The position numbers and the translations under genes were made by a program. A stretch of 64,000 nucleotides of DNA, from contig NZ_LQXQ01000006.1 in NCBI RefSeq assembly GCF_003268395.1, positions 42,801-106,800 on the forward strand. Direction: 5' to 3'. Each line of letters opens with the position of its first letter. Positions within the stretch are counted from its first letter, which is position 1. This stretch comes from Acinetobacter sp. CFCC 10889 (GTDB lineage: Bacteria; Pseudomonadota; Gammaproteobacteria; Pseudomonadales; Moraxellaceae). The notes under the pieces are model-generated. The model saw only the letters and a program-made list of their open reading frames with translations. It made no database searches and had not been told where the DNA came from. Shown here in pieces: positions 25,599 through 35,155 of this stretch.

Positions 25599-27116
25599 AT
25601 GAACACAATGTCAAATATTCAGTCAACGACAGCACAGTTGCTTATTAACGGTCAGTTTGTAGAGTCTAAAACCCAAGAGTGGCAAGACATCGTTAACCCT
25701 GCGACACAAGAAGTTTTGGGTCGTGTGCCAATGGCGACTTTGGATGAAGTTGATGCGGCAATTGCAGCTGCACAAGAAGCATTTAAGACTTGGCGTTTAA
25801 CCCCAATCCAAGCACGTATGCGCATCATGTTGAAATTACAAGACTTGATTCGTGACAACATGAAAGACATTGCAAAAGTTCTTACAGCAGAACAAGGCAA
25901 AACTTTAGCAGATGCTGAAGGCGATATTCAACGTGGTTTAGAAGTGGTTGAGCATGCGTGTTCAATTGGTACTTTGCAAATGGGCGAGTATGTTGAAGGC
26001 GTGGCACGTGGTGTCGATACTTATACTTTGCAACAACCACTTGGCGTTTGTGCTGGTATTACACCATTTAACTTCCCTGCAATGATTCCTCTGTGGATGT
26101 TCCCAATGGCAATCGTTTGCGGCAATACTTTTGTGTTAAAACCTTCTGAGCAAGATCCATTATCAACCATGATGTTGGTTGAACTTGCAGTACAAGCAGG
26201 CATTCCAGCAGGCGTGTTAAATGTTGTACATGGTGGCAAAGAAGTTGTTGATCGTTTATGTACACATCAAGATATTAAAGCAATTTCATTTGTGGGTTCT
26301 ACGGCTGTGGGTACGCATGTATATAATCTTGCAGGTCAACACGGCAAGCGTGTTCAGTCAATGATGGGTGCAAAAAACCATGTGGTCGTAATGCCAGATG
26401 CCAATAAAGATCAAACCTTAAATGCTTTGGTTGGTGCAGCTTTCGGTGCAGCAGGTCAGCGTTGTATGGCACTTTCAGTTGCAGTCATGGTTGGCGAAAG
26501 CAAAAATTGGGTCGATGAACTTGTCGAAAAAGCCAAAACTTTAAAAGTCAATGCTGGACATGAGCCAAATACCGATATTGGTCCTGTAATTTCTCCACGT
26601 GCTAAAGCTCGTGTAATGGATTTGATCAATAGCGGTGTTGAGCAAGGTGCTGAGCTGTTGCTTGACGGTCGTGATGTGCAAGTGGTGGGCTATGAAAATG
26701 GTAACTTTGTAGGTGCAACAGTATTTAATAATGTCAAAACTGACATGCGCATTTATAAAGAAGAAATCTTTGGTCCTGTCTTAGCGATTATCAATGTCGA
26801 TACTTTAGATGAAGCGATTGAACTGATTAATGCCAATCCGTTTGGAAATGGTGTGGGTCTATTTACTCAAAGTGGTGCAGTGGCACGTACATTCCAAAAC
26901 ACCATTGATATTGGTCAAGTGGGTATTAACATTCCAATTCCTGTGCCTGTTCCATTCTTTAGTTTCACAGGTTCACGAGGTTCAAAACTCGGTGACTTAG
27001 GTCCTTATGGTAAGCAAGCGGTACAGTTTTATACGCAAACCAAAACCATTACCAGCCGTTGGTTTGAAGACACTCAAGAAAAAGGCGAAGTCAATACCAC
27101 GATTAACCTTCGTTAA
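25599..27116 (+). CDS. mmsA: CoA-acylating methylmalonate-semialdehyde dehydrogenase
   Basis: Last step of valine degradation: methylmalonate semialdehyde plus CoA and NAD gives propionyl-CoA. ATG 25599 is preceded by GGAGAGG and gives 505 residues, the normal length; the longer open frame back to 25452 crosses the promoter region. Motifs are [46 protein letters not shown], and [14 protein letters not shown] with the catalytic cysteine. The RCMALS context and a missing general-base Glu (Asn in the MMGAKNH motif) are the signature of the acylating subfamily. It is the first gene of the operon. Confidence 0.95.
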   Translation: MNTMSNIQSTTAQLLINGQFVESKTQEWQDIVNPATQEVLGRVPMATLDEVDAAIAAAQEAFKTWRLTPIQARMRIMLKLQDLIRDNMKDIAKVLTAEQGKTLADAEGDIQRGLEVVEHACSIGTLQMGEYVEGVARGVDTYTLQQPLGVCAGITPFNFPAMIPLWMFPMAIVCGNTFVLKPSEQDPLSTMMLVELAVQAGIPAGVLNVVHGGKEVVDRLCTHQDIKAISFVGSTAVGTHVYNLAGQHGKRVQSMMGAKNHVVVMPDANKDQTLNALVGAAFGAAGQRCMALSVAVMVGESKNWVDELVEKAKTLKVNAGHEPNTDIGPVISPRAKARVMDLINSGVEQGAELLLDGRDVQVVGYENGNFVGATVFNNVKTDMRIYKEEIFGPVLAIINVDTLDEAIELINANPFGNGVGLFTQSGAVARTFQNTIDIGQVGINIPIPVPVPFFSFTGSRGSKLGDLGPYGKQAVQFYTQTKTITSRWFEDTQEKGEVNTTINLR

Positions 27117-27153
27117 TATCAATACATAAATATAAAAATACAGGAGTTCAAGG

Positions 27154-28044
27154 ATGAATATTGCTTTTATCGGTTTGGGTAATATGGGCGGCAAAATGGC
27201 GCAAAATTTACTCAAAGCAGGCTTGAAAGTTACAGGTTTTGATCTGAGTGAAGTGGCAATTCAGCATTTTACTGAGGCAGGTGGGATTTTTTGTGAAAGC
27301 CCACAAGCTGCTGCCAAAGATGCAGATATTGTGATCAGTATGTTGCCTGCTGCCAAGCATGTCAAAGATGTTTATTTGGGTGAAAATGGTGTTTTGTCAG
27401 TCCTTAAAGCAGGTAGCTTATGTATTGATAGTAGTACCATCGACCCACAAAGCATCAAAGACATTGCCGCAGTTGGCGCTGAAAAAGGCATTAAAATCTG
27501 TGATGCTCCTGTATCTGGCGGTACAATTGGTGCGCAAGCAGGCACATTAACCTTTATGGTGGGTAGTGATGATGCTGTATTTGCACAAGCAAAAAATGTC
27601 TTACAACACATGGGTAAAAACATTGTACATTGTGGTGATGTGGGTGCGGGTCAAATCGCTAAAATTTGTAATAACTTGATTTTAGGTATTTCAATGGCTG
27701 CCGTTGCTGAGGGTATGGCGCTTGGTGCAAAACTTGGTATTGATCCGCAAGCCCTTGCAGGTGTGGTCAATAGTTCAAGTGGTCGTTGTTGGAGTTCGGA
27801 TGTTTGTAATCCGTGGCCGGGTATTTCAGCCAATGCACCTGCAGGTCGTGGTTATACTGATGGTTTTGCCACACAATTGATGCTGAAAGATTTGGGTCTT
27901 GCGATTGAAGCAGCAGGACAAGCTAAACAACCGATTCTTTTGGGTGGTTTAGTGCAGCAAATGTACCAACAACTTTGCTTACAGGGTAATGCACAATTGG
28001 ATTTTTCAAGTATTATTCAACAATATTTACCCCAAGAAAGCTAA
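27154..28044 (+). CDS. mmsB: 3-hydroxyisobutyrate dehydrogenase
   Basis: Oxidises 3-hydroxyisobutyrate to methylmalonate semialdehyde with NAD. The 296 residues have the N-terminal Rossmann motif FIGLGNMGGKMAQNL, substrate-loop DAPVSGGTIGAQAGTL, catalytic Lys in GQIAKICNNLILG, and the typical tail LKDLGLAIEAAGQA. The ribosome site CAGGAG precedes the ATG, 37 bp after mmsA. An 11-bp hairpin spans its stop codon and may reduce read-through into the acyl-CoA synthetase gene. Confidence 0.95.
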   Translation: MNIAFIGLGNMGGKMAQNLLKAGLKVTGFDLSEVAIQHFTEAGGIFCESPQAAAKDADIVISMLPAAKHVKDVYLGENGVLSVLKAGSLCIDSSTIDPQSIKDIAAVGAEKGIKICDAPVSGGTIGAQAGTLTFMVGSDDAVFAQAKNVLQHMGKNIVHCGDVGAGQIAKICNNLILGISMAAVAEGMALGAKLGIDPQALAGVVNSSSGRCWSSDVCNPWPGISANAPAGRGYTDGFATQLMLKDLGLAIEAAGQAKQPILLGGLVQQMYQQLCLQGNAQLDFSSIIQQYLPQES

Positions 28045-28059
28045 GCTTTTAGCTTTCTT
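28034..28059 (+). terminator. Hairpin spanning the mmsB stop codon
   Basis: Perfect 11-bp arms AAGAAAGCTAA and TTAGCTTTCTT with a GCTT loop. The stop codon lies in the left arm. There is no T-tract (AAATCGCC follows), so it is more likely an attenuating or RNA-stabilising hairpin inside the operon than a full terminator. Confidence 0.5.
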
Positions 28060-28129
28060 AAATCGCCTATGGATGGCAGAACACATTCCCCGTGTCATGA
28101 ATAACAAAAAATCTAGACGGAGTTAGAAA

Positions 28130-29788
28130 ATGTTGAACTATCAGGATGTAGCAACAGCATTTGATTTAAAACATGCTGCAAAAGAAATGTTATCAGGCAG
28201 TTTAGAGCAGCTTAATGCCAGCTATGAATGCTGTGATCGTCATGCAGAAGCAGATGAAAATAAAGTTGCTTTGTATTGGCAAGGCAAAGATGGACGTAAA
28301 GAACAATATACATTTAGCCAACTGAAACAATGGTCTAGTCAGTTTGCTAATTTCCTTAAATCGCAAGGTGTGGAAAAAGGTGATCGTGTTTCAGGTTTAT
28401 TGCCAAGAACAGCAGAATTACTGGTCGTGATTTTAGGTGCTTGGCGCATTGGCGCAGTCTATCAACCCTTGTTTACTGCATTTGGTCCAAAAGCCATCGA
28501 ACATCGTGTGCAAATGGCAAAAAGTAAATTGGTCATTTCTGATGTTGGTAATCGTAGCAAACTTGATGAGGTAGCAGATTGCCCTCAAATCGTGACAGTG
28601 GCGGATCGAGATGGGAATGGCGTACAACAAGGTGATTTAAACTTTTGGGATGTGGTAAATGCCCAGTCCGACCAATGTGAATTGGTGATGCAAGATATTC
28701 AAGCACCATTTTTATTGATGTTTACCTCAGGTACAACAGGTCCTGCAAAACCACTAGAAGTACCGTTAAAAGCTTTGATTGCTTATGGTAACTATATGCA
28801 AGATGCGATTGGTCTTAAAGAAGAAGATTCTTTTTGGAATATTGCTGATCCAGGTTGGGCATATGGTTTGTACTATGGCATCACAGGTCCGTTGTTATTG
28901 GGTCATGCAACTTTATTTTATGAAGGTGGTTTTAGCATCGACAGTCTTTGTCAGATTGTAAATGACTATAAAGTGACTAATCTTGCAGGTGCGCCAACCG
29001 CATATCGTATGATGATGGCAGCGGATCAAACACAAATGGCACAACTGAAAGGCAAATTCCGTGTGGTGAGTAGTGCAGGTGAGCCATTAAATCCTGAAGT
29101 ATTCCGTTGGTTTAAGCAAGTCTTAGATGCCCCGATTTTTGACCATTATGGGCAAACTGAAGTCGGTATGGTGGTATGTAACCATCATGGTTTAAGTCAT
29201 GATGTCAAAGCCGGTTCAGCTGGTTTTGCAAGTCCTGGCTATCGTGTTGCAGTTGTAGATGATGAAGGTAATGAACTTCCAGCAGATACCCCAGGAATCT
29301 TAGCAGTTGATATCGAACAATCACCGATGATGTGGTTTGGTGGTTATAAAGAAAGTCGTAAGTCACCATTTTTAAAGCATTATTATTTAACAGGTGATAC
29401 AGCAGAATTACATGCAGATGGGAGTATGAGTTTTGTTGGTCGTAGTGACGATGTCATTACAACGTCAGGCTATCGTATTGGTCCATTTGATGTGGAAAGT
29501 GCTTTACTTGAACATGATGCGGTGATTGAAGCTGCTGTGGTGGGTGTGCCTGATCCTGAGCGTACTGAAATCGTCAAAGCTTTTGTTATTTTGGCTGAAG
29601 GTATGACTGCATCGGATGAGCTTGCGGAGCAATTGGGGCAATTTGTTAAAAAACGTCTTTCGGCACATGCTTATCCACGTCAAGTGGAGTTTGTGACTGA
29701 ATTGCCGAAAACACCAAGTGGAAAAATTCAACGTTTCTTATTGAGAAATCAGGAAATTGCCAAACAGGCTGAAAGTAAAGCAAGTTAA
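28130..29788 (+). CDS. AMP-forming acyl-CoA synthetase
   Basis: An ANL-superfamily enzyme of 552 residues that activates a carboxylic acid through an acyl-adenylate. Motifs are the A3 loop LMFTSGTTGPAKP, A5 DHYGQTEVGM, A7 YLTGDTAELHADG, A8 GRSDDVITTSGYRIGP and the C-terminal A10 lysine in LPKTPSGKIQRF. It sits between mmsB and an isobutyryl-CoA-dehydrogenase-like gene, so short branched acids such as isobutyrate are reasonable substrates. A medium-chain or acetate enzyme is the alternative. The gap of 85 bp from mmsB holds a GGAG ribosome site. Confidence 0.85.
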   Translation: MLNYQDVATAFDLKHAAKEMLSGSLEQLNASYECCDRHAEADENKVALYWQGKDGRKEQYTFSQLKQWSSQFANFLKSQGVEKGDRVSGLLPRTAELLVVILGAWRIGAVYQPLFTAFGPKAIEHRVQMAKSKLVISDVGNRSKLDEVADCPQIVTVADRDGNGVQQGDLNFWDVVNAQSDQCELVMQDIQAPFLLMFTSGTTGPAKPLEVPLKALIAYGNYMQDAIGLKEEDSFWNIADPGWAYGLYYGITGPLLLGHATLFYEGGFSIDSLCQIVNDYKVTNLAGAPTAYRMMMAADQTQMAQLKGKFRVVSSAGEPLNPEVFRWFKQVLDAPIFDHYGQTEVGMVVCNHHGLSHDVKAGSAGFASPGYRVAVVDDEGNELPADTPGILAVDIEQSPMMWFGGYKESRKSPFLKHYYLTGDTAELHADGSMSFVGRSDDVITTSGYRIGPFDVESALLEHDAVIEAAVVGVPDPERTEIVKAFVILAEGMTASDELAEQLGQFVKKRLSAHAYPRQVEFVTELPKTPSGKIQRFLLRNQEIAKQAESKAS

Positions 29789-29908
29789 TTTTTATTGATC
29801 ATTTAACTGTAAAAGTATTGCAATATCAGACTTTCATCGTGTATTCAGCATAAAAAATAATGTGTTAAAAATGCGATGAAAGCAAAAAATTATGTAAGGG
29901 AAAACGAG

Positions 29909-31035
29909 ATGCAATTTACCGAAGAACAATTGTTAATTCAAGATATGGCGAGAAGTTTCGCACAAGAGCAAATTAAGCCAAATGCAGCTGAATGGGATCA
30001 ACAGGGTACATTTCCCAAAGATGCATTGTCACAAATGGGACAGTTGGGTTTTTTAGGTATGTTGATCTCAGACCAATGGGGTGGTTCTGATACAGGAAAT
30101 CTCGCATATGTCTTAGCACTTGAAGAAGTTGCAGCCGCAGATGGTGCAACTTCAACCATTATGAGTGTGCATAACTCAGTCGGCTGTGTGCCGATTGCGA
30201 AATTTGGTACAGATGAACAAAAAGAGAAATATTTAAAACCTTTGGCACAGGGTGAAATGATTGGTGCATTTGCTTTGACTGAACCACATACAGGTTCGGA
30301 TGCTGCTGCGATTAAAACCCGTGCGGTCAAAGATGGAGATCATTGGGTGATTAATGGTGCAAAGCAATTTATACTTCAGGGCATAATGCAGGGGTAATTA
30401 TTGTTTTCGCTGTGACTGATCCAAGTGCAGGTAAAAAAGGTATTAGTGCATTTATCGTACCACGCCACACGCAAGGTTATGAAGTGATTCGCACTGAAGA
30501 AAAGCTGGGTTTACATGCATCAGATACTTGTCAAATTGCCCTTACTGATGTGCGTGTGCATGAAAGTTTAATGCTTGGCAAAGAAGGTGAAGGTCTGAAA
30601 ATTGCTTTAGCCAATCTGGAAGGTGGTCGTATCGGGATTGCAGCACAAGCAGTAGGTTTGGCACGTGCAGCACTTGAAGAAGCGACTAAATATGCCAAAG
30701 AGCGGATTACTTTTGGTAAGCCTATTTTTGAACATCAAGCTGTGGCATTTCGTTTAGCCAGTATGGCAACTGAAATCGAAGCAGCACGTCAACTTGTGCA
30801 TCATGCAGCACGTTTAAAAGAAGCAGGACAGCCTTGTTTAAATGAAGCTTCAATGGCGAAATTATTTTCTTCTGAAATGGTTGAGCGTGTTTGTTCAGCA
30901 GCTTTACAGATTCATGGTGGTTATGGTTATCTAAAAGATTTCCCTATCGAACGTATTTATCGTGATGCACGAATTTGTCAGATTTATGAAGGGACGAGTG
31001 ACATTCAACGTTTGGTGATTGCTCGTAGTTTATAA
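29909..31035 (+). pseudogene. Acyl-CoA dehydrogenase (isobutyryl-CoA dehydrogenase-like), single-base frameshift
   Basis: Two frames together encode one acyl-CoA dehydrogenase. The first, from ATG 29909 (AAGGG 8 bp upstream), runs through GAFALTEPHTGSDAAAIK to NGAKQF and stops at 30397. The second carries the rest, ending in the family signature [16 protein letters not shown] ... [15 protein letters not shown]. Adding one A after 30373 (ATACT to ATAACT) restores [19 protein letters not shown] and gives exactly 375 residues, the usual length. The enzyme would convert isobutyryl-CoA to methacrylyl-CoA. As written the gene is broken; a sequencing error at this spot is the alternative. Confidence 0.88.
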
Positions 31036-31090
31036 GCTCATTTATATATGTTATAGGCGTAGCTACATTTTACAGTAAGATTTAGATTAA

Positions 31091-31230
31091 TTTGCGTAAG
31101 TAATGCCATACTTTTGAGGGATGAAGAATATATTCTGTAAGAGTATCAAAAATCCTTTGTTGGGACAGAGGTTCATCCTTGAACCTTGCCCCAACAGTGG
31201 CGACATCCATGTCGCCTTACACGATAGTAA
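31091..31230 (+). repeat. Dispersed structured repeat, copy A
   Basis: The sequence from TTTGCGTAAGTAATGCC to ACGATAGTAA recurs, in the opposite orientation, at 37401-37521. It contains the palindrome GGCGACATCCATGTCGCC (31199-31216) and a longer hairpin whose core is AGGTTCA-TCCT-TGAACCT. It fills the 295-bp gap between the acyl-CoA dehydrogenase pseudogene and the enoyl-CoA hydratase gene; the rest of the gap shows no gene. Confidence 0.75.
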
Positions 31231-31330
31231 ATACATTGTAATTTAATCTTTTAAATACGGGTAATTTCTTTCGCAGATTAGTTTTTATGTAAACTATAAG
31301 AGATTGGATGAAAAACAAAGGAATTAAAAA

Positions 31331-32104
31331 ATGCAATTTGAAACGATTTTATTAGAAAAGAAAAATGGCGTGGGTCTAATCACACTCAATCGACCGAAAG
31401 CTTTGAATGCTTTAAATTCACAACTGATTAGTGAAGTAAATGCGGCACTCGATGATTTAGAAAAAGATCAAAGCATTGGCTGTATGGTACTTGCGGGTTC
31501 AGAAAAAGCTTTTGCTGCGGGTGCTGACATCAAAGAAATGGCGAATTTAACCTTCCCAAATATTTATTTTGATGATTTTTTCAATTTGGCAGATCGTATT
31601 GCACAACGTCGTAAACCATTAATTGCTGCGGTGAGTGGTTATGCGCTGGGTGGTGGCTGTGAGTTGGCACTGATGTGTGATTTTATTTACTGTGCAGACA
31701 ATGCCAAATTTGGTTTGCCTGAAGTGACTTTGGGTGTAATCCCGGGGATTGGGGGTACACAACGTCTGACCCTTGCAATTGGTAAAGCCAAAGCGATGGA
31801 AATGTGTTTAACCGCACGTCAAATGGGTGCAGCAGAAGCAGAACAAAGTGGCTTGGTAGCACAGGTATTTAACAAAGAAGAATTACTTTCACATACGGTA
31901 CAAGCTGCTGAAAAAATTGCTGAAAGATCACTTGCTGCAACGATGATGATCAAGGAATCAATTAATCGTGCTTTTGAAGTCAGCCTTGCTGAAGGTTTAC
32001 GTTTTGAACGCCGTACATTCCACTCGATTTTTGCAACTTTAGATCAAAAAGAAGGCATGCAAGCTTTTGTAGAAAAGCGTCAAGCCCACTTTAAAAATCA
32101 ATAA
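31331..32104 (+). CDS. Enoyl-CoA hydratase (valine-pathway type)
   Basis: A crotonase-fold enzyme of 257 residues. Oxyanion-hole segments AFAAGADIKEMA and GYALGGGCELALMCD are present, with the two catalytic glutamates in GGCELAL and LPEVTLGVIPGIGGTQRL. In this cluster it most likely hydrates methacrylyl-CoA to 3-hydroxyisobutyryl-CoA; it resembles short-chain EchA/FadB-type hydratases. It follows the broken dehydrogenase and precedes the hydrolase by 13 bp, so those two are co-transcribed. Confidence 0.88.
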   Translation: MQFETILLEKKNGVGLITLNRPKALNALNSQLISEVNAALDDLEKDQSIGCMVLAGSEKAFAAGADIKEMANLTFPNIYFDDFFNLADRIAQRRKPLIAAVSGYALGGGCELALMCDFIYCADNAKFGLPEVTLGVIPGIGGTQRLTLAIGKAKAMEMCLTARQMGAAEAEQSGLVAQVFNKEELLSHTVQAAEKIAERSLAATMMIKESINRAFEVSLAEGLRFERRTFHSIFATLDQKEGMQAFVEKRQAHFKNQ

Positions 32105-32117
32105 TAAGGATGCGATG

Positions 32118-33167
32118 ATGAGCACAGCAAATACCATTCAAAATACTTCGCAAAATAATTTACATATTGAACAACAAGGTGCTTTAGGTGTGATCAGCCT
32201 AGACCGTGTTGCCAATCTCAATGCACTGTCTTTAGAGATGATTCAAGGCATTCAACTACAACTTGAAGCTTGGCAAAATGATCATTCGATTCAAGCAGTT
32301 TTGATCAAATCGAATAGCCCTAAAGCATTCTGTGCAGGTGGTGATATTCGCTATCTCTATGATAGTTATAAAAATGGTAATGAAGATTATAAAGCATATT
32401 TTCAGTCTGAGTATGACATGCTGAATGTCATTCGTGCCTATGCTAAACCTGTGATTGTATTTTTAGATGGTTATGTTTTAGGTGGTGGTTTTGGCTTAGC
32501 ACAGGCATGTCACATCATTGTCAGCAGTGAAAAATCACGTTTTGCCATGCCTGAAACAGCGATTGGTTTTTTCCCAGATGTTGCAGCAACACATTTCCTA
32601 TCACGTTTAGATGATATAGGGGTGTATATGGCGACTACAGGCGATCAGATCAGTAGTAGTGACGCACTGCATTTAGATTTGATTGATTATCATGTGCCAA
32701 GTGAAAAATTAGCTGAATTGCAAACGGCATTAAGCCAAGCAAAAACGTTGAATAAAGAACAAGTTCAGCAGGTGATTGCTCAATTCATTACTCGTCCTGA
32801 ACAAAGCCAACTGAGTTTGGTATCTGAAAATATTCGTAAACATTTTGGTTTTGAACATTTACATGAAATTGAACAAAGCCTTGAAAATGAACAAGATGAG
32901 CAGCATCAAGAATGGGCAAGTAAAACGCTCAACACCTTACAACAGCGTTCACTCACTGCAAAACAAGCCAGTTTAAAATTGCAACAGATTGGGCGAGGTT
33001 TGTCTTTACAACAATGTATGCAAATTGAACGTGATTTGCAGGATGTATGGTTTGAGCATGGTGATATTGTCGAAGGTGTGCGTGCGCTCATTGTGGATAA
33101 GGACAAACAACCGAAGTGGCAACAATCAAGTCCTGTTTTAGAGAAAATTTTGGCTGAGTTGGGTTAA
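32118..33167 (+). CDS. 3-hydroxyisobutyryl-CoA hydrolase
   Basis: A crotonase-superfamily protein of 349 residues, about 90 longer than a hydratase because of the C-terminal extension typical of HIBYL-CoA hydrolases (human HIBCH family). Key segments are AFCAGGDIRYLYDSYKNG, GYVLGGGFGLAQACH, and MPETAIGFFPDVAATHFLSR with the catalytic Glu and the hydrolase-type Asp after FFP. It releases free 3-hydroxyisobutyrate for MmsB. ATG 32118 is preferred over 32115 because AAGGA is 7 bp away. A terminator follows directly. Confidence 0.9.
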   Translation: MSTANTIQNTSQNNLHIEQQGALGVISLDRVANLNALSLEMIQGIQLQLEAWQNDHSIQAVLIKSNSPKAFCAGGDIRYLYDSYKNGNEDYKAYFQSEYDMLNVIRAYAKPVIVFLDGYVLGGGFGLAQACHIIVSSEKSRFAMPETAIGFFPDVAATHFLSRLDDIGVYMATTGDQISSSDALHLDLIDYHVPSEKLAELQTALSQAKTLNKEQVQQVIAQFITRPEQSQLSLVSENIRKHFGFEHLHEIEQSLENEQDEQHQEWASKTLNTLQQRSLTAKQASLKLQQIGRGLSLQQCMQIERDLQDVWFEHGDIVEGVRALIVDKDKQPKWQQSSPVLEKILAELG

Positions 33168-33183
33168 TGATCTAAAATAAAAA

Positions 33184-33207
33184 CGAGTTTATACAACTCG
33201 GTTTTTT
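33184..33207 (+). terminator. Intrinsic terminator of the valine cluster
   Basis: CGAGTT ... AACTCG stem with TTATAC-like loop, extended by A/T pairs, then GGTTTTTT. It is 16 bp after the hydrolase stop. It is the clearest rho-independent terminator on the plus strand here. Confidence 0.8.
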
Positions 33208-33221
33208 ATTGACCTTAAATA

Positions 33222-34265
33222 TTACAATTTTTCTTGAAAAATCGAGCAATAATCAGAATCTTGTGGACAGGCAATATGGGCTTTTCCACCTAAAATAAAT
33301 GGTTTATTGACTTTTCCATGCCCAAAATAAGGATAATAATAAACTGGAATATTACTTTGTTCAGCAAAAGTGCGGATGACTTCTTTATAAATTAAACGTT
33401 CGCCATCATTGGTTTTACTAGGATAAAACTGTCCAAAGACAATCGCTTTGGGATGAAAATCTTTCTTAAATAAAATTTGATGTAACAAACGATCAAGCTG
33501 TTTATAGGTCACACTAATATCTTCAAGTAATAAAATTTTATTGTCCCAAGAGCGTTCATATTGAGTTGAAAATAAAGTTTGTACCAAAGTTAAATTGCCA
33601 CCCGTTAAAGTACCTTCATAGAAATGCTGTTTGGCTGTGCGATTTAAGGGTAAAAGACCTTGATAATGCACTCCATTTTGCATGATTGAAAAGATTTCAT
33701 TGACCACATCACTTTGATTTTCATCTGGATTGAGTATATTTTTTTCTGTAGATGATGGCAGCTCGATATCCATGGAATTTGCAATAGGTGCATTCATGAT
33801 TTTGCCCGTGGCAGCAGTTGTGCCATGAATACTTTTCCAACCGATTTCATTATTGACGAAGTAATGAATCGCCGTGACATCACTAAAACCGATTAAAACT
33901 TTCGGGGTGCTGTGTTTGATCTGCCTAATTTCAGCATGTAATTTTGGTAATAAATTCAATGCACCTGAACCACCACGGACAAACCATAGATATTTTACTT
34001 GATCATTTTTTAAAGCATGAATCAGATTTTTGGCTCGCTCATGGTCAGTATTAACATAACCAAAGTCAGAAAGTTGTTGATTTAAATATTGGGTGCTGAC
34101 ATCAAAGCCTTTATTTTGAAAGGCTTTGGTTATTTTTGGAATATAACTTTCATCATAGGCAGATGAACTGGAAATGAGATAAATGGTGTCTTTAGCATGT
34201 GAAAAAGAAATCGAAAAGTAGAGTGAAATTGCCAATGAGGAGATAATTTTCAAACTTTTCATCAT
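33222..34265 (-). CDS. Exported LD-carboxypeptidase (peptidase S66 family)
   Basis: A 347-residue S66 serine peptidase that trims the terminal D-alanine from murein tetrapeptides. The preferred start (34265 or the adjacent ATG at 34262) gives a signal peptide, KSLKIISSLAISLYFSISFSHA, so it acts in the periplasm, unlike E. coli LdcA. The serine nucleophile region is WFVRGGSGALNLLP, followed by IGFSDVTAIHYF; the catalytic Glu and His regions are EGTLTGGNLTLVQTL and FGHGKVNKPFILG. The upstream open frame to 34319 is a non-family extension. Confidence 0.85.
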   Translation of the reverse strand: MMKSLKIISSLAISLYFSISFSHAKDTIYLISSSSAYDESYIPKITKAFQNKGFDVSTQYLNQQLSDFGYVNTDHERAKNLIHALKNDQVKYLWFVRGGSGALNLLPKLHAEIRQIKHSTPKVLIGFSDVTAIHYFVNNEIGWKSIHGTTAATGKIMNAPIANSMDIELPSSTEKNILNPDENQSDVVNEIFSIMQNGVHYQGLLPLNRTAKQHFYEGTLTGGNLTLVQTLFSTQYERSWDNKILLLEDISVTYKQLDRLLHQILFKKDFHPKAIVFGQFYPSKTNDGERLIYKEVIRTFAEQSNIPVYYYPYFGHGKVNKPFILGGKAHIACPQDSDYCSIFQEKL

Positions 34266-34365
34266 GTCTAGGTCGACTTTATTGTAAAAACAGAATTGTA
34301 TGCAAATTATCTGCATCACAGTTAGATAAATTGCATAAATTAAACAATTTCATTTACTTAAAATA

Positions 34366-34803
34366 CTAATTGACCCGTAGCCAAGTTTGCGAGCGACCAA
34401 GTGCTGATACACCAATAAAGCCTCGTCCTTTTAAAATTTGCCCATTTTCAGATAAACTTGCATTAAATTTATACGTTTTACCTGTTTGTGGATCTGTAAT
34501 ATTGCCACCTGTGTATTTGAAATGACCCGAACTTTTTAGATTGGAAATAATATTGATCCCAATTAAAGGTTTATTTTGATATTTACCGACACATTTTGTA
34601 CATTTTTGTGCCTGACTGGGTTCAAAAACTTTTTGAATGCTTGCAGATAATGTGCCATTACTATTTTCTTTAAATTGCACAAGTGACATTGGTTTTTGTG
34701 TTTTATCATCAATCGTTTTCCAGAGCGTACCATGTAATGGATCAGCTGCATAACTCTGTGTAGAGATTATAAATACAGTCAGTAAACCTAAATGAATTTT
34801 CAT
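34366..34803 (-). CDS. DUF2147 secreted protein
   Basis: A 145-residue exported protein with signal peptide 1-19 (LLTVFIISTQSYA). The mature part shows DUF2147 features: GTLWKTIDDKTQKPMSLVQF at the start, a CTKC pair in the middle, GGNITDPQTGKTYKFNASLS, and GRGFIGVSALGRSQTWLRV at the end. The beta-barrel-like family is found in the periplasm of proteobacteria; its function is not established. It lies upstream of the LD-carboxypeptidase in the same direction, 100 bp apart. Confidence 0.82.
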   Translation of the reverse strand: MKIHLGLLTVFIISTQSYAADPLHGTLWKTIDDKTQKPMSLVQFKENSNGTLSASIQKVFEPSQAQKCTKCVGKYQNKPLIGINIISNLKSSGHFKYTGGNITDPQTGKTYKFNASLSENGQILKGRGFIGVSALGRSQTWLRVN

Positions 34804-35155
34804 TGTTAATCTCTTATAAAGTGATAGGAATATTGTATGAAATATTTTGTGCTATTTGATTTGATCGTTGTTACTTTTTGAAAGTGAATATATAAAAATT
34901 GTATTTGCTGTGTTTTTATACGATTTTAAGATGTAAGTAAATTAAAAAGAAATGTTCTTAAAAGTTAATTCACGATATAAAATAAAAATATAATTTTCAA
35001 ATAGTTAATGATTTCAAGTTTTATTTAAATTTCTGTACTGATGATCCACTTTAACTAAATAAAATTTTCTTCATATTTAAAATAAGTTATTCTTCTGTGC
35101 AACTTAAATAAATTTAAGATGGTTTATTTTTGGATTTTATACAGGGAATATTGGT
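34804..35155. other. AT-rich intergenic region between DUF2147 gene and LysR pseudogene
   Basis: About 350 bp, strongly AT-rich. It holds the divergent promoter space for the DUF2147 gene and the LysR remnant. The longest frames with an ATG are under 20 codons and lack a ribosome site. No repeat family member or strong hairpin was seen. Confidence 0.45.

Noticed and set aside
30412..31035. Independent short acyl-CoA dehydrogenase gene
   Set aside because: It lacks the N-terminal domain and joins the preceding frame exactly after a one-base correction, so it is the second half of a broken gene.
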